NCBI GenBank assembly: GCA_963556145.1
Contig: OY744464.1
Span: 5,580,001 to 5,644,000, forward strand
Length of the DNA stretch: 64,000 bases
Source: Hygrocybe punicea
Taxonomy: Eukaryota; Basidiomycota; Agaricomycetes; Agaricales; Hygrophoraceae
Direction: 5' to 3'
Shown here: positions 9,447 to 20,263 of the stretch, piece after piece
Layout of the letters: each line of letters starts with the position of its first letter
Numbering within the stretch: the first letter of the stretch is position 1
The notes under the pieces: model-generated
Seen by the model: the letters and a program-made list of their open reading frames with translations, nothing else
The model's database searches: none
Told to the model about the DNA's origin: nothing
Translations under genes and position numbers: made by a program

Positions 9447-12400
9447 CCTCCGCTCCCACTCCCGACTCATCGAAACCACTAACTTTATGGCAACAGAACG
9501 TCAACAAATCGCTCGTAGCCCAACACGACATGCTAGACTCAATCAAAACCAATTATGACTTTATTCTCATACAGGAACCATACGTCGATTTCAAGGGGCT
9601 CTCGAGAGCCAACGCTTATTACACAGTGATATACCCCCCACGACACCATGACAGACACACAACACATCCCACCCGATCAATAATACTGGTCAACAGACGG
9701 CTCCGATCTGACTCCTGGTCTCCAATACTAATTGACTCACCTGACATCACAGCAGCAGAGATAAAAGGGAACTTTGGGATCATCAGAATCATCAATGTAT
9801 ACAACGACTGTAACAACAACAACAACATATCCACACTGCGACGTTACCTTGGTAGCGTAGCAGCTCGAGCTCCAGCCCAGACCCCAGTCCACTACGTCCT
9901 GGCAGGAGACTTCAACCGCCACCACCCACTCTGGGATGAAGAGCGTAACAACCACCTCTTCACCAATGCTAACCTCGAAGCAGCAGGACCTTTGCTAGAC
10001 CTCTTAGCCCGATACGACATGAGAATGGCATTACCAGAGGGCACACCAACGCTGCAGTCCATGTCGACGGGCAACATGACCCGAGTTGACAACGTTTTCT
10101 GCTCTAGTTCCATAATGGACCACGTAGTGCTATGTGACACGAGACCAGGCGATAGGCCAGCCAAGACCGACCACTTCCCAATAACTACGATGCTAGATCT
10201 AACCGCCCCGTCTAGACCTCAAATACAACGCCTGAACTTTCACGCGGCGGACTGGACGGAGTTCAGAAACTCGCTCAAGGAGAACCTGGACACCCTCCCA
10301 GCCCCAGCAGAACTCACGTCGCACGACTCCTTCCACCGGGCGCTAGGAGAATTGGAGGGAGCAGTCTGGAACGCGGTAACGAAATGTGTCCCTGTGACTA
10401 AACTATCCCCCTACAGCAAACGATGGTGGAATCAAGACCTGAGAGCAGAACGGAAAACGGTCCGCAACCTCGGCAACAAATCATACCAGTACCGACACGT
10501 GGAGGGACACCCAATCCACGAGGCGTACAAAACAGCCAAACACAGGTATGCAGCTCATATACAGACAGTTAAGGCAACACATTGGTCGGAATGGCTAGAG
10601 AGTATCGACACATCTAGTCAATGGACAGCGAGCCGATTGGTGACAGGTCCTGCATCGGACGGAGGGAGGGCGAAGGTGCCCACACTATATATTACAGACA
10701 CCACAACAAATGAGAAACGCGAACTGACGACTAACGCAGATAAGAGCAAAGCTTTTCACAGCAACTTCTTCCCCAGCAAACCCGCCACCTCATCAGTCCC
10801 TGAAGACCCCGAGTATCCACCGCCAGCATGGAACTTCCGACCCATCACCAACGCGCAAATCCACAGAGCCATCCAACGTATGCAGCCATACAAGGGCACC
10901 AAACGCAACACCCCACCAAATGCAATATTCAAGAACGCCGGCGATATGCTGGTCCCCTTCCTCGGCCCCATTTTCAGAGCGACCTTTGGGTTGGAGACGT
11001 ACCCAAGACATTGGGCGGTCACGGAGACAATCGTACTGAAGAAGCCGGGCAAGCCAGACTACTCCATCCCTGGAGCATGGCGGCCCATAGTACTATCGGA
11101 TGGGTACGCGAGGCTGATGAACTCATGCGTCAACGAAGACATCACGGTCATGAGCGAGAGAGCCCGAGTCTTGCCAGACAATCACTTTGGAGGGAGAGCT
11201 GGCCGTAGCACAACGGACGCGATTCTATTTATGAGCAAGATAATCAAGGATGAATGGCGGAAAGGTAATGTGGTATCGTTACTCTCCCTTGATGTCAAAG
11301 GGGCCTTTCCGAGTACAGCCATTGACCGTATGGTGCATAATATGCGAAAACGCGGTGTACCAGTGGAGATCACTGGGTGGCTAGAGAGAACGCTCACAGC
11401 CCGTCGTACCACACTGACCTTCGATGAATTCACCTCAGAACCCTTTGATGTAGACAACGGACTCGACCAGGGCAGCCCCGTCTCGCCGACGTGCTACCTA
11501 TTCTACAACTCAGACCAGCTCGACATCCCCATCCCACGCAATGGGGAACATGGCATCCTATACCTTGACGACTCGAACGTACTCGCGGTGGGCCGGAATT
11601 TTGGGGAAGCACATGCGAAGCTGGAGTCCATTATGGAGAGGCCGGGCGGCATTCTAGAGTGGGCGAGGGAACATAACTGCGAATTTGGTGTCGACAAATT
11701 CCAGCTTATCGATCTGACGCGACGACGACAGGTGGACCCAGACAACCCACGGAAAAGAATCATAATAACAGGGCTACCGATTAACATTGCCGGAAGACCC
11801 ATACCCCCCAAGACATCAATCAAGTTTCTTGGCGTACACATTGACCGCGAACTTCGATGGAAGGAACAGGGAGCGACAGCACTCAAAAAGGGCCAGGACT
11901 GGCTTTTGGAGTTCAGGAGGCTATCTAAGACATCAGGGGGGATACCGGCGAGGATCATGAGAAGGCTTTACCTATCGATCGCGGTACCAAGAATGCTCTA
12001 CGCTGCGGAGGTCTTCATGGGCTCAACTTCGAAGAAAGACGGAAGAGGGACCAGGAGAGGCGGAGGAGGCACAGCGATGGTACGAAAACTAACAGGCATA
12101 CAACGCAAGGCAGCCATAATGATCACCGGCGCATTGTCAACCACGGCCACCGACATCCTAGATGTCCACGCAGACCTTTTACCATTTCACTTTTTAGTAG
12201 ATAGGACTCGACAACGGGCAGCCCTACGCCTTGCAACGCTCCCGCCGGCACACCCACTAAGCAAAGCCGTCAAGAACGCACGGGTACGCCGGGTAAAAAG
12301 ACACCCCACCCCCATACATGACCTCATATGGGACTACAACGTCAAAACGGAACACATGGAAAAGATCACCACATGCAGATACGACACGAAATGGGAACCA

Positions 12401-13270
12401 GAGGTCACGACGCAGATACGGCCGTCACGAGAAGAGGCCAAGGAAGCTCACGAACAAGATAACAACGATATCAAAATATATACTGATGGATCAGGTTTGG
12501 ATGGTATGATAGGCGCAGCGGCGGTACTCATGCGAGCAGGGCGGAGGAGAAAGAGAGTCAGAAGGTACAAACTAGGTAAACAGGAGCATCACACGGTACA
12601 CGAAGGAGAAGGGATAGGCACGATACTGGGACTGGAGTTGCTGAGAGGAGAAAAGGGGGTTCGGGGTGTTTCAATGTTCGTGGACGGACAGGCAGCGATA
12701 CGGGCGATCAAATCTCTCGAAGCGGGCCCCTCACACTACATATTCGACCTGTTCCACAAGAGGCTAGACATGGTTAGGAGGCAACATAAGAGGATGAATC
12801 TGACAATAAAATGGGCACCGGGACACGAGGGCATCGGAGGCAATGAGGCAGCAGATGGTCATGCGAAGAGAGCAGCACAAGGGAACGTAACGGCAGCCAC
12901 AGGACTTCCCGCCCCACTACGGCACGCTCTACCACACAGCAAGACGGCAGCGGCGAGGTCGTTCCTAGACAGGCTAAAGAAACGGGCAGACAGGGAATGG
13001 GCCCAGTCCCCGAGATGCAGACGGCTCCTGGAAATCGACCCGAGCTTCTCACCGGCCACATATCGGAAGATGACCCGATCTCTGCCCAAGAAACACGTCG
13101 CAATCCTCACACAGCTAAGAACAGGCCACGTGGGACTCAATCATCACTTGCATAAGATCAACCGCGCTGACACCCCCACTTGTCCTTGCTGTCGTCGTCA
13201 CCACGAGACTGTCACCCACTTTCTCCTGTTTTGCCCAGCACACGACCATGCACGCCGAAAACTACGCTGA
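9443..13270 (+). CDS. LINE1 ORF2 polyprotein: endonuclease, reverse transcriptase, RNase H
   Basis: 1275-residue ORF. The endonuclease is at about 10-230 with QEPY (E45), AGDFNRHHPLWD and TRVDNVFCSS. The reverse transcriptase is at about 470-830 with LSLDVKGAFPS (D617), GLDQGSPVSP and YLDD (D709, D710). RNase H is at about 1005-1140 with IYTDGSG (D1015), an EG...LE segment, MFVDGQAA and WAPGHEGIGGNEAAD, so all four acidic positions are apparent. The C-terminus has CPCCRRHHETVTHFLLFC, a Cys/His zinc-binding type end. TGA at 13268-13270 stops it. The same frame then stays open for 48 codons to TAA at 13415-13417 with LINE-like sequence (RYINDTQRLRQAFG), so the natural C-terminus is probably 13417 and this copy is slightly truncated. 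Confidence 0.9.
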   Translation: MTSAPTPDSSKPLTLWQQNVNKSLVAQHDMLDSIKTNYDFILIQEPYVDFKGLSRANAYYTVIYPPRHHDRHTTHPTRSIILVNRRLRSDSWSPILIDSPDITAAEIKGNFGIIRIINVYNDCNNNNNISTLRRYLGSVAARAPAQTPVHYVLAGDFNRHHPLWDEERNNHLFTNANLEAAGPLLDLLARYDMRMALPEGTPTLQSMSTGNMTRVDNVFCSSSIMDHVVLCDTRPGDRPAKTDHFPITTMLDLTAPSRPQIQRLNFHAADWTEFRNSLKENLDTLPAPAELTSHDSFHRALGELEGAVWNAVTKCVPVTKLSPYSKRWWNQDLRAERKTVRNLGNKSYQYRHVEGHPIHEAYKTAKHRYAAHIQTVKATHWSEWLESIDTSSQWTASRLVTGPASDGGRAKVPTLYITDTTTNEKRELTTNADKSKAFHSNFFPSKPATSSVPEDPEYPPPAWNFRPITNAQIHRAIQRMQPYKGTKRNTPPNAIFKNAGDMLVPFLGPIFRATFGLETYPRHWAVTETIVLKKPGKPDYSIPGAWRPIVLSDGYARLMNSCVNEDITVMSERARVLPDNHFGGRAGRSTTDAILFMSKIIKDEWRKGNVVSLLSLDVKGAFPSTAIDRMVHNMRKRGVPVEITGWLERTLTARRTTLTFDEFTSEPFDVDNGLDQGSPVSPTCYLFYNSDQLDIPIPRNGEHGILYLDDSNVLAVGRNFGEAHAKLESIMERPGGILEWAREHNCEFGVDKFQLIDLTRRRQVDPDNPRKRIIITGLPINIAGRPIPPKTSIKFLGVHIDRELRWKEQGATALKKGQDWLLEFRRLSKTSGGIPARIMRRLYLSIAVPRMLYAAEVFMGSTSKKDGRGTRRGGGGTAMVRKLTGIQRKAAIMITGALSTTATDILDVHADLLPFHFLVDRTRQRAALRLATLPPAHPLSKAVKNARVRRVKRHPTPIHDLIWDYNVKTEHMEKITTCRYDTKWEPEVTTQIRPSREEAKEAHEQDNNDIKIYTDGSGLDGMIGAAAVLMRAGRRRKRVRRYKLGKQEHHTVHEGEGIGTILGLELLRGEKGVRGVSMFVDGQAAIRAIKSLEAGPSHYIFDLFHKRLDMVRRQHKRMNLTIKWAPGHEGIGGNEAADGHAKRAAQGNVTAATGLPAPLRHALPHSKTAAARSFLDRLKKRADREWAQSPRCRRLLEIDPSFSPATYRKMTRSLPKKHVAILTQLRTGHVGLNHHLHKINRADTPTCPCCRRHHETVTHFLLFCPAHDHARRKLR

Positions 13271-13417
13271 ACGGTAGGGCGTAATGCAGGATATGTGAAG
13301 AAACTGCTATGCACCCCAAAGCACCTTCCACCGCTCTTCCGTTACATCAACGACACACAGCGACTCCGGCAAGCGTTTGGACACATTCCCGACATCACAC
13401 ACGAATGTAGCAGCTAA

Positions 13418-13708
13418 CCCCACCGCCCCCCGTCATCCCACCACACTCACATCCCACGCACTACATACCGCGCGTCGTACACCCTGTTCCGCATACCCCC
13501 GGCCCCACGGCCCCGACCTTCCCATTCTATATTTTATAATCTACCCATACCCAGGTTTCAGTTATTACAGGAGATACACTCCTACCGGGAACGGCACTGC
13601 TGCTTCCCACATGTTGCCTCAGGACTTCATGCACCCACTTGACATGACAAGTAGCATACATAACAGGAATCTCTACATACAATGTACTGTAAAGGAGAAT
13701 AAACTAGG

Positions 13709-13750
<42 letters not shown>
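13418..13750 (+). other. LINE1 3' UTR and poly(A) tract
   Basis: No ORF of note. A run of A starts at 13709 and merges with the A-rich right target duplication at 13751. This defines the 3' end and orientation of LINE1. Confidence 0.8.
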
Positions 13751-13755
<5 letters not shown>

Positions 13756-13764
13756 CAGAAAAAC

Positions 13765-13787
13765 TTTATTCCTCACGGTGGGCTCCA
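13765..13787 (-). promoter_or_regulatory. Primer-binding site of element A
   Basis: On the minus strand, two bases after the LTR end, TGGAGCCCACCGTGAGG could pair with a tRNA 3' end (…CCA). Element B has almost the same sequence (TGGAGCCCACCGCGAGG) at the same distance from its LTR. The tRNA was not identified. Confidence 0.6.
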
Positions 13788-13821
13788 GTTGTGATGGCGA
13801 GTTCTGTTGTAGACCCGGAAT

Positions 13822-15133
13822 TAGTGTTTGAAGGTCCAGTCCATAGGACTGGGAAAAAACTGGGACCTAACCGGACCAGACCAGAAAAAAACCAGACCGC
13901 GGTTGAGGTTCATCCTTTTTTCTCATTAAAAAACCGGTTGTGGTTAACTTAACTTACATTACTAAAGACCAGGTTGCAACCAGTTTTAACCGGTTGCAAC
14001 TGGACTTGGCAGTCAATGTCAGGTACAAAGTAATATTTATTTATTAGCCTAACGACTTCATATAAAATTGGGAGATGATCTGCATAAGGCTGGGTTTATA
14101 TAGACCGTGTGGCGTGCGCACAGACCATGTCAACAAGTTTGGCCACAAATGCTGGCCAAACAAGAACACTAACGAGTACCTACCTCCCACGTCGACCAAG
14201 ACCACAGCAAAACGACCGCGACGGCCACAAGGAAGTGAGAAAAGGCAGTGGGGGGTGGTGCACCCACTCCCGCTGCAGAAAAAGTATATTGTTTTTTTTC
14301 TTTTTTCTTTTATTGTTGTATGCTAATTCCTGACCAACACGACGACCCACGCCAACGGACCACGCGTCCGACGTGACCACCACTGCCACCATCAATGGGA
14401 CCACCAACGCTGCCATCAACGGGACCGCAATGCCCCCACCAACACCCCAACACCCACCACTGGGGGCCGTCAACATAACGGGACCGCCAACGCTGCCATC
14501 AACAGGGCCGCAATGCCCCCACCAACACCCCAACACCCACCACTGGGGGCCGTCAACATAACGGGACCGCCAACGCTGCCATCAATGGGGCCGCAATGCC
14601 CCCACCAACACGCCAACACCGCCGTCAACACAACGGGACCCCCAATGCTGCCATCAACGGGGCCGCAATGCCCCCACCAACACACCAACACCCCCACCAC
14701 TGGGGGCCGTCAACGCAATGGGTCCGCCAATGCTGGCATCAATGGGGCCACAACGCCCACACCCCAGTCCACCTTGCATACACACGGCGACGCGTCAATT
14801 GACGCGTGTCCAGTTTTGCGAGGTCGAAGAGTGTGTGTGGGTGTGCAGAGAGACTCACCAACGTCACCAATGGGGTCGCCAACGGCCCAACGTGCCCACA
14901 AAACCATTAGTTAGTAATTATTAAGAAAGATTTAACTATTTAGACACTCAGTGTGATTTTCCCCGGTTGGAACCGGTTAAGACCGGTTGGGTCCACCCAA
15001 AATCAAAAAATGAACCGGTCCTCATAGGTCCGGTTCAGGTTTTTGACAAATTGTGTGATGAGTTAACCGGTCCGGTTCCGGTTAATGTCTAAAAATGGCA
15101 CAAAACCGGACTGTACTGGACTTTAAAACACTA
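13822..15133. mobile_element. Non-autonomous hAT-like element in the LTR
   Basis: Left end TAGTGTTTGAAGGTCCAGT and right end (reverse complement) TAGTGTTTTAAAGTCCAGT form imperfect TIRs. The 8-bp target duplication is CCCGGAAT (13814-13821) and CCTGGAAT (15134-15141), with one mismatch. An 8-bp duplication and TAGTG ends indicate a hAT-type element. Subterminal regions are packed with CCGGTT/AACCGG motifs on both sides, possible transposase-binding sites. The middle carries a minisatellite and one copy of the TCAATTGA palindrome (14772-14823). There is no transposase. Confidence 0.8.
14390..14761. repeat. 83-bp minisatellite inside the hAT-like element
   Basis: About four and a half units share CAACGCTGCCATCAACGG, CCGCAATGCCCCCACCAACA and CCACTGGGGGCCGTCAAC. 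All frames are partly open because of composition. No protein is inferred. Confidence 0.75.
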
Positions 15134-15698
15134 CCTGGAATGGGAATCTACAGAAAGGGTGATCAGCTAAGAAGTGATCAGAGGAGTAAAGTTTTTCTAT
15201 GTAGTCTAGTCAATCCAACCCAAATCCAGGGGTTCTGGACTCAGAGGGAGAGTATGGGGAAAGGACTATGAGCGGTGTAGATGATACAAAGAGCGGACTC
15301 AGAAATAGAACTGAAGCGGGATAATAAGATGTAATATTATAGGATGTAATATGATTGCTACATCTTTTATACTACTGGGAGTGATCCTGTGCTGTAGTAA
15401 CTATGTACTACAAGCGAAGGCTGTAACTGATAGGGGTAGTGGAGTGGAGGATAGGTGGAGTGGTGCTATGTACTAAGTAACGGGAAATGAAGATATATCA
15501 TATGTAACTATATACATAGTGATTCTGGGTCATTAGAGACATTGCATCTTGAGTATGAACGATTCCGGAGGGGGATCCAGAGCAGAATCAATGGAGAGGA
15601 CCGGAATCGGGTGGAATCGATGATACATGAATGGGAATGGATGGGAACGATGTGGGATATGAAGAAAATTCGGGTCCAGATGGCCCAGAGCCTCTACA

Positions 15699-16849
15699 AC
15701 GTAGGATTACACGATGTCTTAGATAGGATACGAGACTTGAGCTTGTCACACCACACGAGACCACTGGGGCACCCAGTAGGGACCCTAGTCCCTACTACAA
15801 TGTGACCAAAATGCAACCATAGCCAATTACCCACACCACTGACCCCCCTTCCTCCCCTTCCTTTTAGATGACAAATCAGCAGATCATCCCTCAGTTCACA
15901 GGCACGGCTCAGGCCTGGGCCTCAGTCAGTAATTAGCCCTTTGCTCAGTTCATTCTGGGCCTTCCCTAATGACAGTCGAGTGATGTGAACCAGGAGCTGA
16001 TCGGTTCTTGACTCAGCACTGGATCAGGCCTCAGGATTTGGCCTTGAAATTCACTGTAGTGTTAAATCTGAGTTTCTGAGCCCCTGCTGCCTTAACTGAG
16101 TATTCCTAGCTCTTATAAGCAGATATAAATATCTCTTTATCATATAGTTCTCTAAGGCTCTCTAAAAGCCTATGTCATAAATCTAATATGAAGCATGTCC
16201 TGTTGTTACTTGGTGAAATTCTCTAAGTCTTTCCTTTGGCATTGTTTGTTACTTATCGGAGCAGCAAAATTCCATATCTTTACTTTGGTCTTGTTTGTCT
16301 ACAGTTCAACTTCCTCCACCATCTTGATATCTTGCCTCATCATCCCCCACTCACCTCTACTCCTCTCAGCACAATGACTATGGCTACTACAATGACAACA
16401 ATGGCGACAACAACAACAATGGCGCCAACAACAACAACCACAAAGACATGATGAGAAATGATGGCCATCACAACAACAATGACGCAAATGACAAGTACTG
16501 ATGCAGCAGCACGGCAATGGTAACAACAGTGGCAGGTGGCAGTGGTGGTAGCTGTAAGTAGTGGCAGCAGCAGCAGCAGCATGATGGCAGTAGCAAAATG
16601 TACTGTATAAATGGCCCCAGAATAATAAATAATATGTACCCCATTTATCCGTAATATGGAAAATAAATAAATATAAATGTAATATAAATTGAAACTAAAG
16701 GGCAAGTGAGCCAGTTGACCAGTACTGAACCAGGGGTGGAGGCTCAGTACTGATTTATCATAATGTCCATAGTATTAGATCAGTACTCTCATGTGACTAA
16801 GTCATGGAACTGAACTAAATCCTGGTTTCAGCACTGAGCTTGTTGAGGC
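15699..16849. other. Degenerate intergenic DNA with an ACA microsatellite
   Basis: No gene recognised. 16370-16445 is an ACAACA/ACAATGGC-rich simple repeat. Repeated CAGTACTGA/GAACCAGG words near 15990-16020 and 16710-16840 hint at an old inverted-repeat element, but I could not define its ends. Confidence 0.4.
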
Positions 16850-17240
16850 ATGTATGGCTTGAAAAAAATGTTAGTAAATAAAGGCAAAGTCATGAATTAT
16901 ATTTCATATGACTGTGATACATGTCAGAAAAATCAGATGTCCTTGAACCATCACTGGAACAGCTTCGAAGTCACTAAAAGGAATTTTGGTCAGGTCCCAT
17001 GCCTATGGCAGCTCCAAGTTGCAGCCACCATCCTAAAGCACAATAATGATGTTATTGTTACTGTGGCAACAGGTTCTGGGAAAATTGGATACCTCTGCTG
17101 GCCAATACCAATGGAATAAAAATTGTATGCACATCCCTCATCAGCATTTTCCATGGTCGTTTTCCCACACCTTGAGACCCTTTTGCAAGAGGCCAAAAGG
17201 TGCGCAAGCTCTCAGAGGCTTGATGAAGGTTATTGAACTG
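16850..17240 (+). pseudogene. DEAD/RecQ-type helicase fragment
   Basis: The reading NFGQVPCLWQLQVAATIL followed by DVIVTVATGSGK matches the Q-motif and Walker A part of RecQ-like helicases that are common near basidiomycete transposons. ATGSGK lies near 17065-17082. The frame stops at 17119; a neighbouring frame stays open to 17372 without clear helicase motifs II-VI. It is a small decayed piece. Confidence 0.5.
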
Positions 17241-18872
17241 AGGTGGAAATTGGTCTGGGTGGGGTGGCAAATGAAAGAGTGTTCACACGAGGGAGGAAAT
17301 GAGTGTGGTATTGTAAGTGCTAAGTACACTATACATAAAATGGAAGAAGTATTGTACCTAGTGTTCACGTGAGGGAGGAAACGAGCGTGAACACTGGCTA
17401 TGCTAATGAAGGCAATATAAAGGAGTGGGAATGATGGAATATACAAGCAAGCAAGAGAGGTATACATTGGAAATAAAGAGAAGGGGTACATGGGGTTGAT
17501 ATGAATTGTAACCCCTTTCATCAAGGCTCTCCAGATGTTCACCTTTTCTAAGCTAGGTCCCTTTGCTTAGAAAAGGTGATTCTGTTGAAAAAGAGGATTT
17601 CTCTTGCAAAAAGGTTCAAAAGGACTACTCTTTTCCACAAGATTTTTCACTTTTTTAAAGCTAGGTTCCCTTGCAAAAGGTCAAACCGCTCATGAAAAGC
17701 CCAGAAAAAGACACAAAAATAGTTTTATAAGTTGCTTCGGGTGTTCAAATCTTCATTGATTGTATAACTGTATAAGGACAATATTAATTAATTAATTAAA
17801 ATTACAATACATATATTTACATAATAAACTATTACAGTTGTTCTGTAAGCATATAAGTCAGTATAGGAATTGAAGTGATACTCAGATAGAAGCTACCAAA
17901 TGACTGTACATGACTTATGTGCATGACTTATATATGTTTGGAGGTCATGCATGGACCATTTGCCAATGTTTGGCAAAATGCAGTGCCAAACATCGTCTGA
18001 GTTGCCACTTTCAGTAAGTTTTGACTTAGTATTTTTGTCACTGACCTTTGACCACAGACATGACAATGGTGATATGCACTCAGCCATCCTGAGCCCCAAT
18101 TTTATATATTTTGCCATTCCTTGCGATTTGATGCGACTTACCACTCTTTGACCTTCCGATCACATCGCGACTATTACAATCTTCTGCAACTTTGGAGATA
18201 TTTAGTTATTGCACTTTGAAGTATTTCCTTTGTTCTCTTTGTTCTCTATATTCATTTATTGTTCTCTCTACCTATCCTTTCTTCTATATGCCCTTTATCT
18301 CACATATCTCCTTTTAGTATCATCCTTTCATCTCTCTTCCTTTGTCCTGACATCTTATATACCTGCCTGTATGAGCCACTAGACAGAGAACCCCCAGAGA
18401 ATCAAGACAGACCATCATCCCCCCTTCATCTCAGAGCTTCCCCTTCATCCTAGTTCCATTCTCTTCACATTCCATCACATTCTCTCACCATCCGACCATT
18501 CGATCTCACTGTGACTTTTGATTTTATCGCAACTCTTTGATTTTGATTGCACCACTTCAATTTTGATCACAGCACTTCTATTGAGTTTCTCATCCACTTC
18601 TATATCTTCTCCTTCCTTTCCTATACTAGTGTAGGCTTTCTGAAGCTTCCTTGCACCTTTTCACCTTTAGTAGTTGTAGGATTTCCCTTCTTATAGCTAC
18701 ATATAGCGTATCAATGGCAACAACCACAACCACGACAATGACCAGCACAACAACAAGGATGGGTGTGAGAACACCGGGCTGCTAAGGTAAGTACCCAACA
18801 CCTCCAACCCCCACTGGAGTGGGTTGGAGGTCCCTCGGGATCGCAAGAGGGTGGAAGCTGCTCAAAGGCTCA
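17241..18872. other. Gene-poor region with an old repeat copy
   Basis: Direct repeats of GAGGGAGGAAAYGAGYGTG occur near 17290-17312 and 17373-17395. 17750-18170 resembles the AT-rich end of element C (22200-22560), for example GGACCATTTG followed by TGCCAAACAT. The rest is AT-rich without supported ORFs. A (CAACAACCA)-like simple repeat lies at 18716-18760. Confidence 0.4.
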
Positions 18873-18880
18873 GATGATCC

Positions 18881-20255
18881 TAGTGTTGCCGAAGTTCAGT
18901 TCGGTCCGGTTCCGAGCCTTTTTGGCGGAACCGCGAACTGAACTTCGGGTCCGGTTTGGCGCATGGCCAAACCTGGACCCGGACGGCATTGAACCGTCTC
19001 GCCGCGTTCGGTCTGGGTTCAGACCGCGTCTGAACCCAGACCGAGGTTGGCTCACCCCGTGAGCTCCGTTCTCCTCGCGAATGGCAGGCACGTATCAATT
19101 GATACGGCGCTACACTTCGCGAGGTAGTTGGGCTGCGGGGGAGCCGTCCGGTGCTGCTGCTGCTGCTGCTGCCGTCGCGTTGCTGCTGTTGCTGCGGCCG
19201 TTGGCGTTGTTGCTGCTGCTGCTGCTGCCGCTGCCGTTGCTGCCGTTGCTGCTGTTGCTGCTGTTGCTGCTGCTGCCATTGCCGTGGCGTTGCTGCCATT
19301 GCCGTGGCGTTGCTGCTGTTGCCGCCGTTGCCGCTGTTGCCGCCGTTGCTGCTGCTGCCGTCACTGCTGCCGTCGTTGCTGCCGTCGTTGCTGCCGCTGC
19401 CGGCGCTGCTCCTGCTGCCGTCGCCGTTGCTGCTGCCACTGCTGCCGCTGCTGTCGTGGCCATTGCTGCTGCCGCTGCCGTTGCCGTTGCCGTTGCTGCT
19501 GCTGCTGCTGCTGGCCGTCGTGGTTGTCGTTGCCGTTGTTGTTGCCGCCGCTGGTGGTAGTGGTGGTGGTGGTGGTGGTGGTGTTGCAGCTGTCGCGCAT
19601 CCGTTGCTGCCGGCGCTGCTGCTTCTGTTGCTGCTGCCGTTGCTGCCAGTGCTGCTGCTTCTATTGCTGCTGCTGCTGCTTCTGCTGTTGCTGCTGCTGC
19701 TGGCCGTTGCCATCGTCGTTGCCTGGTTGCCATAGCCGTTCCCATTTCTGTTGCCGCCGCTGGTGGTGGTGGTGGTGGTGGTGGTGGTGTTGCAGCTGTC
19801 GCGCGTCCGTTGGCATTGGGTTGGCGTTGGCATCCATCTTGTGCCAAGATGGGTGTGGCCGCGACGTGGTCGCGGTCGAGTTCCCTGTCGCAAATGACAT
19901 TAGTAAAGTTAAGAAAAGCTTGAAACTGACCTTCGCATTGAGTGTTGATGTTGTGTTGCGTGTTGATGTTGTGTTGCGTGAAAGCTACACGGTCACGGCC
20001 GGTCACATGATACCATTTAACACGAAATAGTAAGTCAAGAAATACGAAAAACAAATGAAATAAATACCGTAAAAATAGCTGCGTTCGCGGTTTGGACGCG
20101 GTTTGGAGCCGTTCAGGAAATCCGGCGGGCCTTGAAACCCGGAACTGAACCCGCGGTCCGGTTCAGCACTTGGCTGAACTTAGACTGAACCTCGGGTTCG
20201 GTTCGGGGTTTGAACCGGGTTCGGCTAGGTTCGGAACCGAACTACGGCAACACTA
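18881..20255 (-). mobile_element. Non-autonomous hAT-like element F1
   Basis: Ends are TAGTGTTGCCGAAGTTCAG on the left and, in reverse complement, TAGTGTTGCCGTAGTTCGG on the right. The 8-bp duplication GATGATCC is perfect (18873-18880 and 20256-20263). It is a 1375-bp element. 19150-19700 is a degenerate GCN/CAG triplet array that is open in all frames. On the minus strand a putative first exon is followed by a short intron-like segment with a GT donor near 19951, as in F2. The TCAATTGA palindrome lies at 19073-19124. There is no transposase. Confidence 0.85.
19073..19124. repeat. TCAATTGA-core palindrome (one of eight copies)
   Basis: Structure is CCTCGCGAA, about 12 bases, a core GTATCAATTGATAC, about 12 bases, then TTCGCGAGG. 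Other copies are at 14772-14823, 23458-23509, 29696-29747, 52630-52681, 61717-61769 and 61994-62046, plus one split by element G (59283-59300 with 61578-61616). The arms and core are conserved while the surrounding elements have different termini. Function unknown. Confidence 0.7.
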
Positions 20256-20263
20256 GATGATCC

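Larger units (their letters stand above)
7342..13750 (+). mobile_element. LINE1, nearly complete non-LTR retrotransposon (Tad/I-like, with RNase H)
   Basis: The element has two long ORFs, a 3' UTR and a poly(A) tract. It is flanked by an 11-bp duplication AAAGACAGAAA (7331-7341 and 13751-13761), as expected from target-primed reverse transcription. It inserted in the leader of element A between gag and the 5' LTR. The 5' UTR (7342-7496) contains GCGTGGCACCCC, which also marks the 5' end of LINE2. An AP-type endonuclease, reverse transcriptase, RNase H and a C-terminal Cys/His motif in ORF2, with a zinc-knuckle ORF1, fit the Tad1/I group of fungal LINEs. Only one late nonsense codon in ORF2 is evident. 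Confidence 0.9.
2367..15698 (-). mobile_element. LTR retrotransposon A (non-autonomous, nested insertions)
   Basis: Two copies of a 589-bp LTR frame this element. The 3' LTR lies at 2367-2955. The 5' LTR lies at 13790-15698 and is exactly 589 bp once the inserted hAT-like element plus one 8-bp duplication (1320 bp) is removed. Next to the 5' LTR is a primer-binding-type sequence starting TGG. The interior has a gag-like ORF on the minus strand, no recognisable reverse transcriptase or integrase, and an antisense gene on the plus strand. Removing LINE1 (7342-13750) and the hAT-like element leaves about 5.6 kb. Flanks are ACAT on the left and ACGT on the right, a possible 4-bp TSD with one mismatch. 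Lack of pol makes it non-autonomous or decayed. Confidence 0.8.
13790..15698 (-). repeat. 5' LTR of element A, interrupted
   Basis: LTR pieces 13790-13821 and 15134-15698 are separated by the hAT-like insertion. On the plus strand an 87-codon ORF (15542-15805) runs across the LTR end at 15698 into the flank; its LTR part (EDRNR, IHEWEW, MWDMK) is also open in the other LTR copy. Confidence 0.75.

Noticed and set aside
14390..14761. Repeat-bearing proline/asparagine protein
   Set aside because: 83-bp tandem repeat shifts frame each unit; composition explains the ORFs.
19110..20054. Long Ala/Gln/Ser/Leu/Cys-rich ORFs in both strands of F1 (same for C, D, E arms and F2)
   Set aside because: Degenerate triplet arrays produce open frames in all six phases; no frame can be preferred from the sequence alone.
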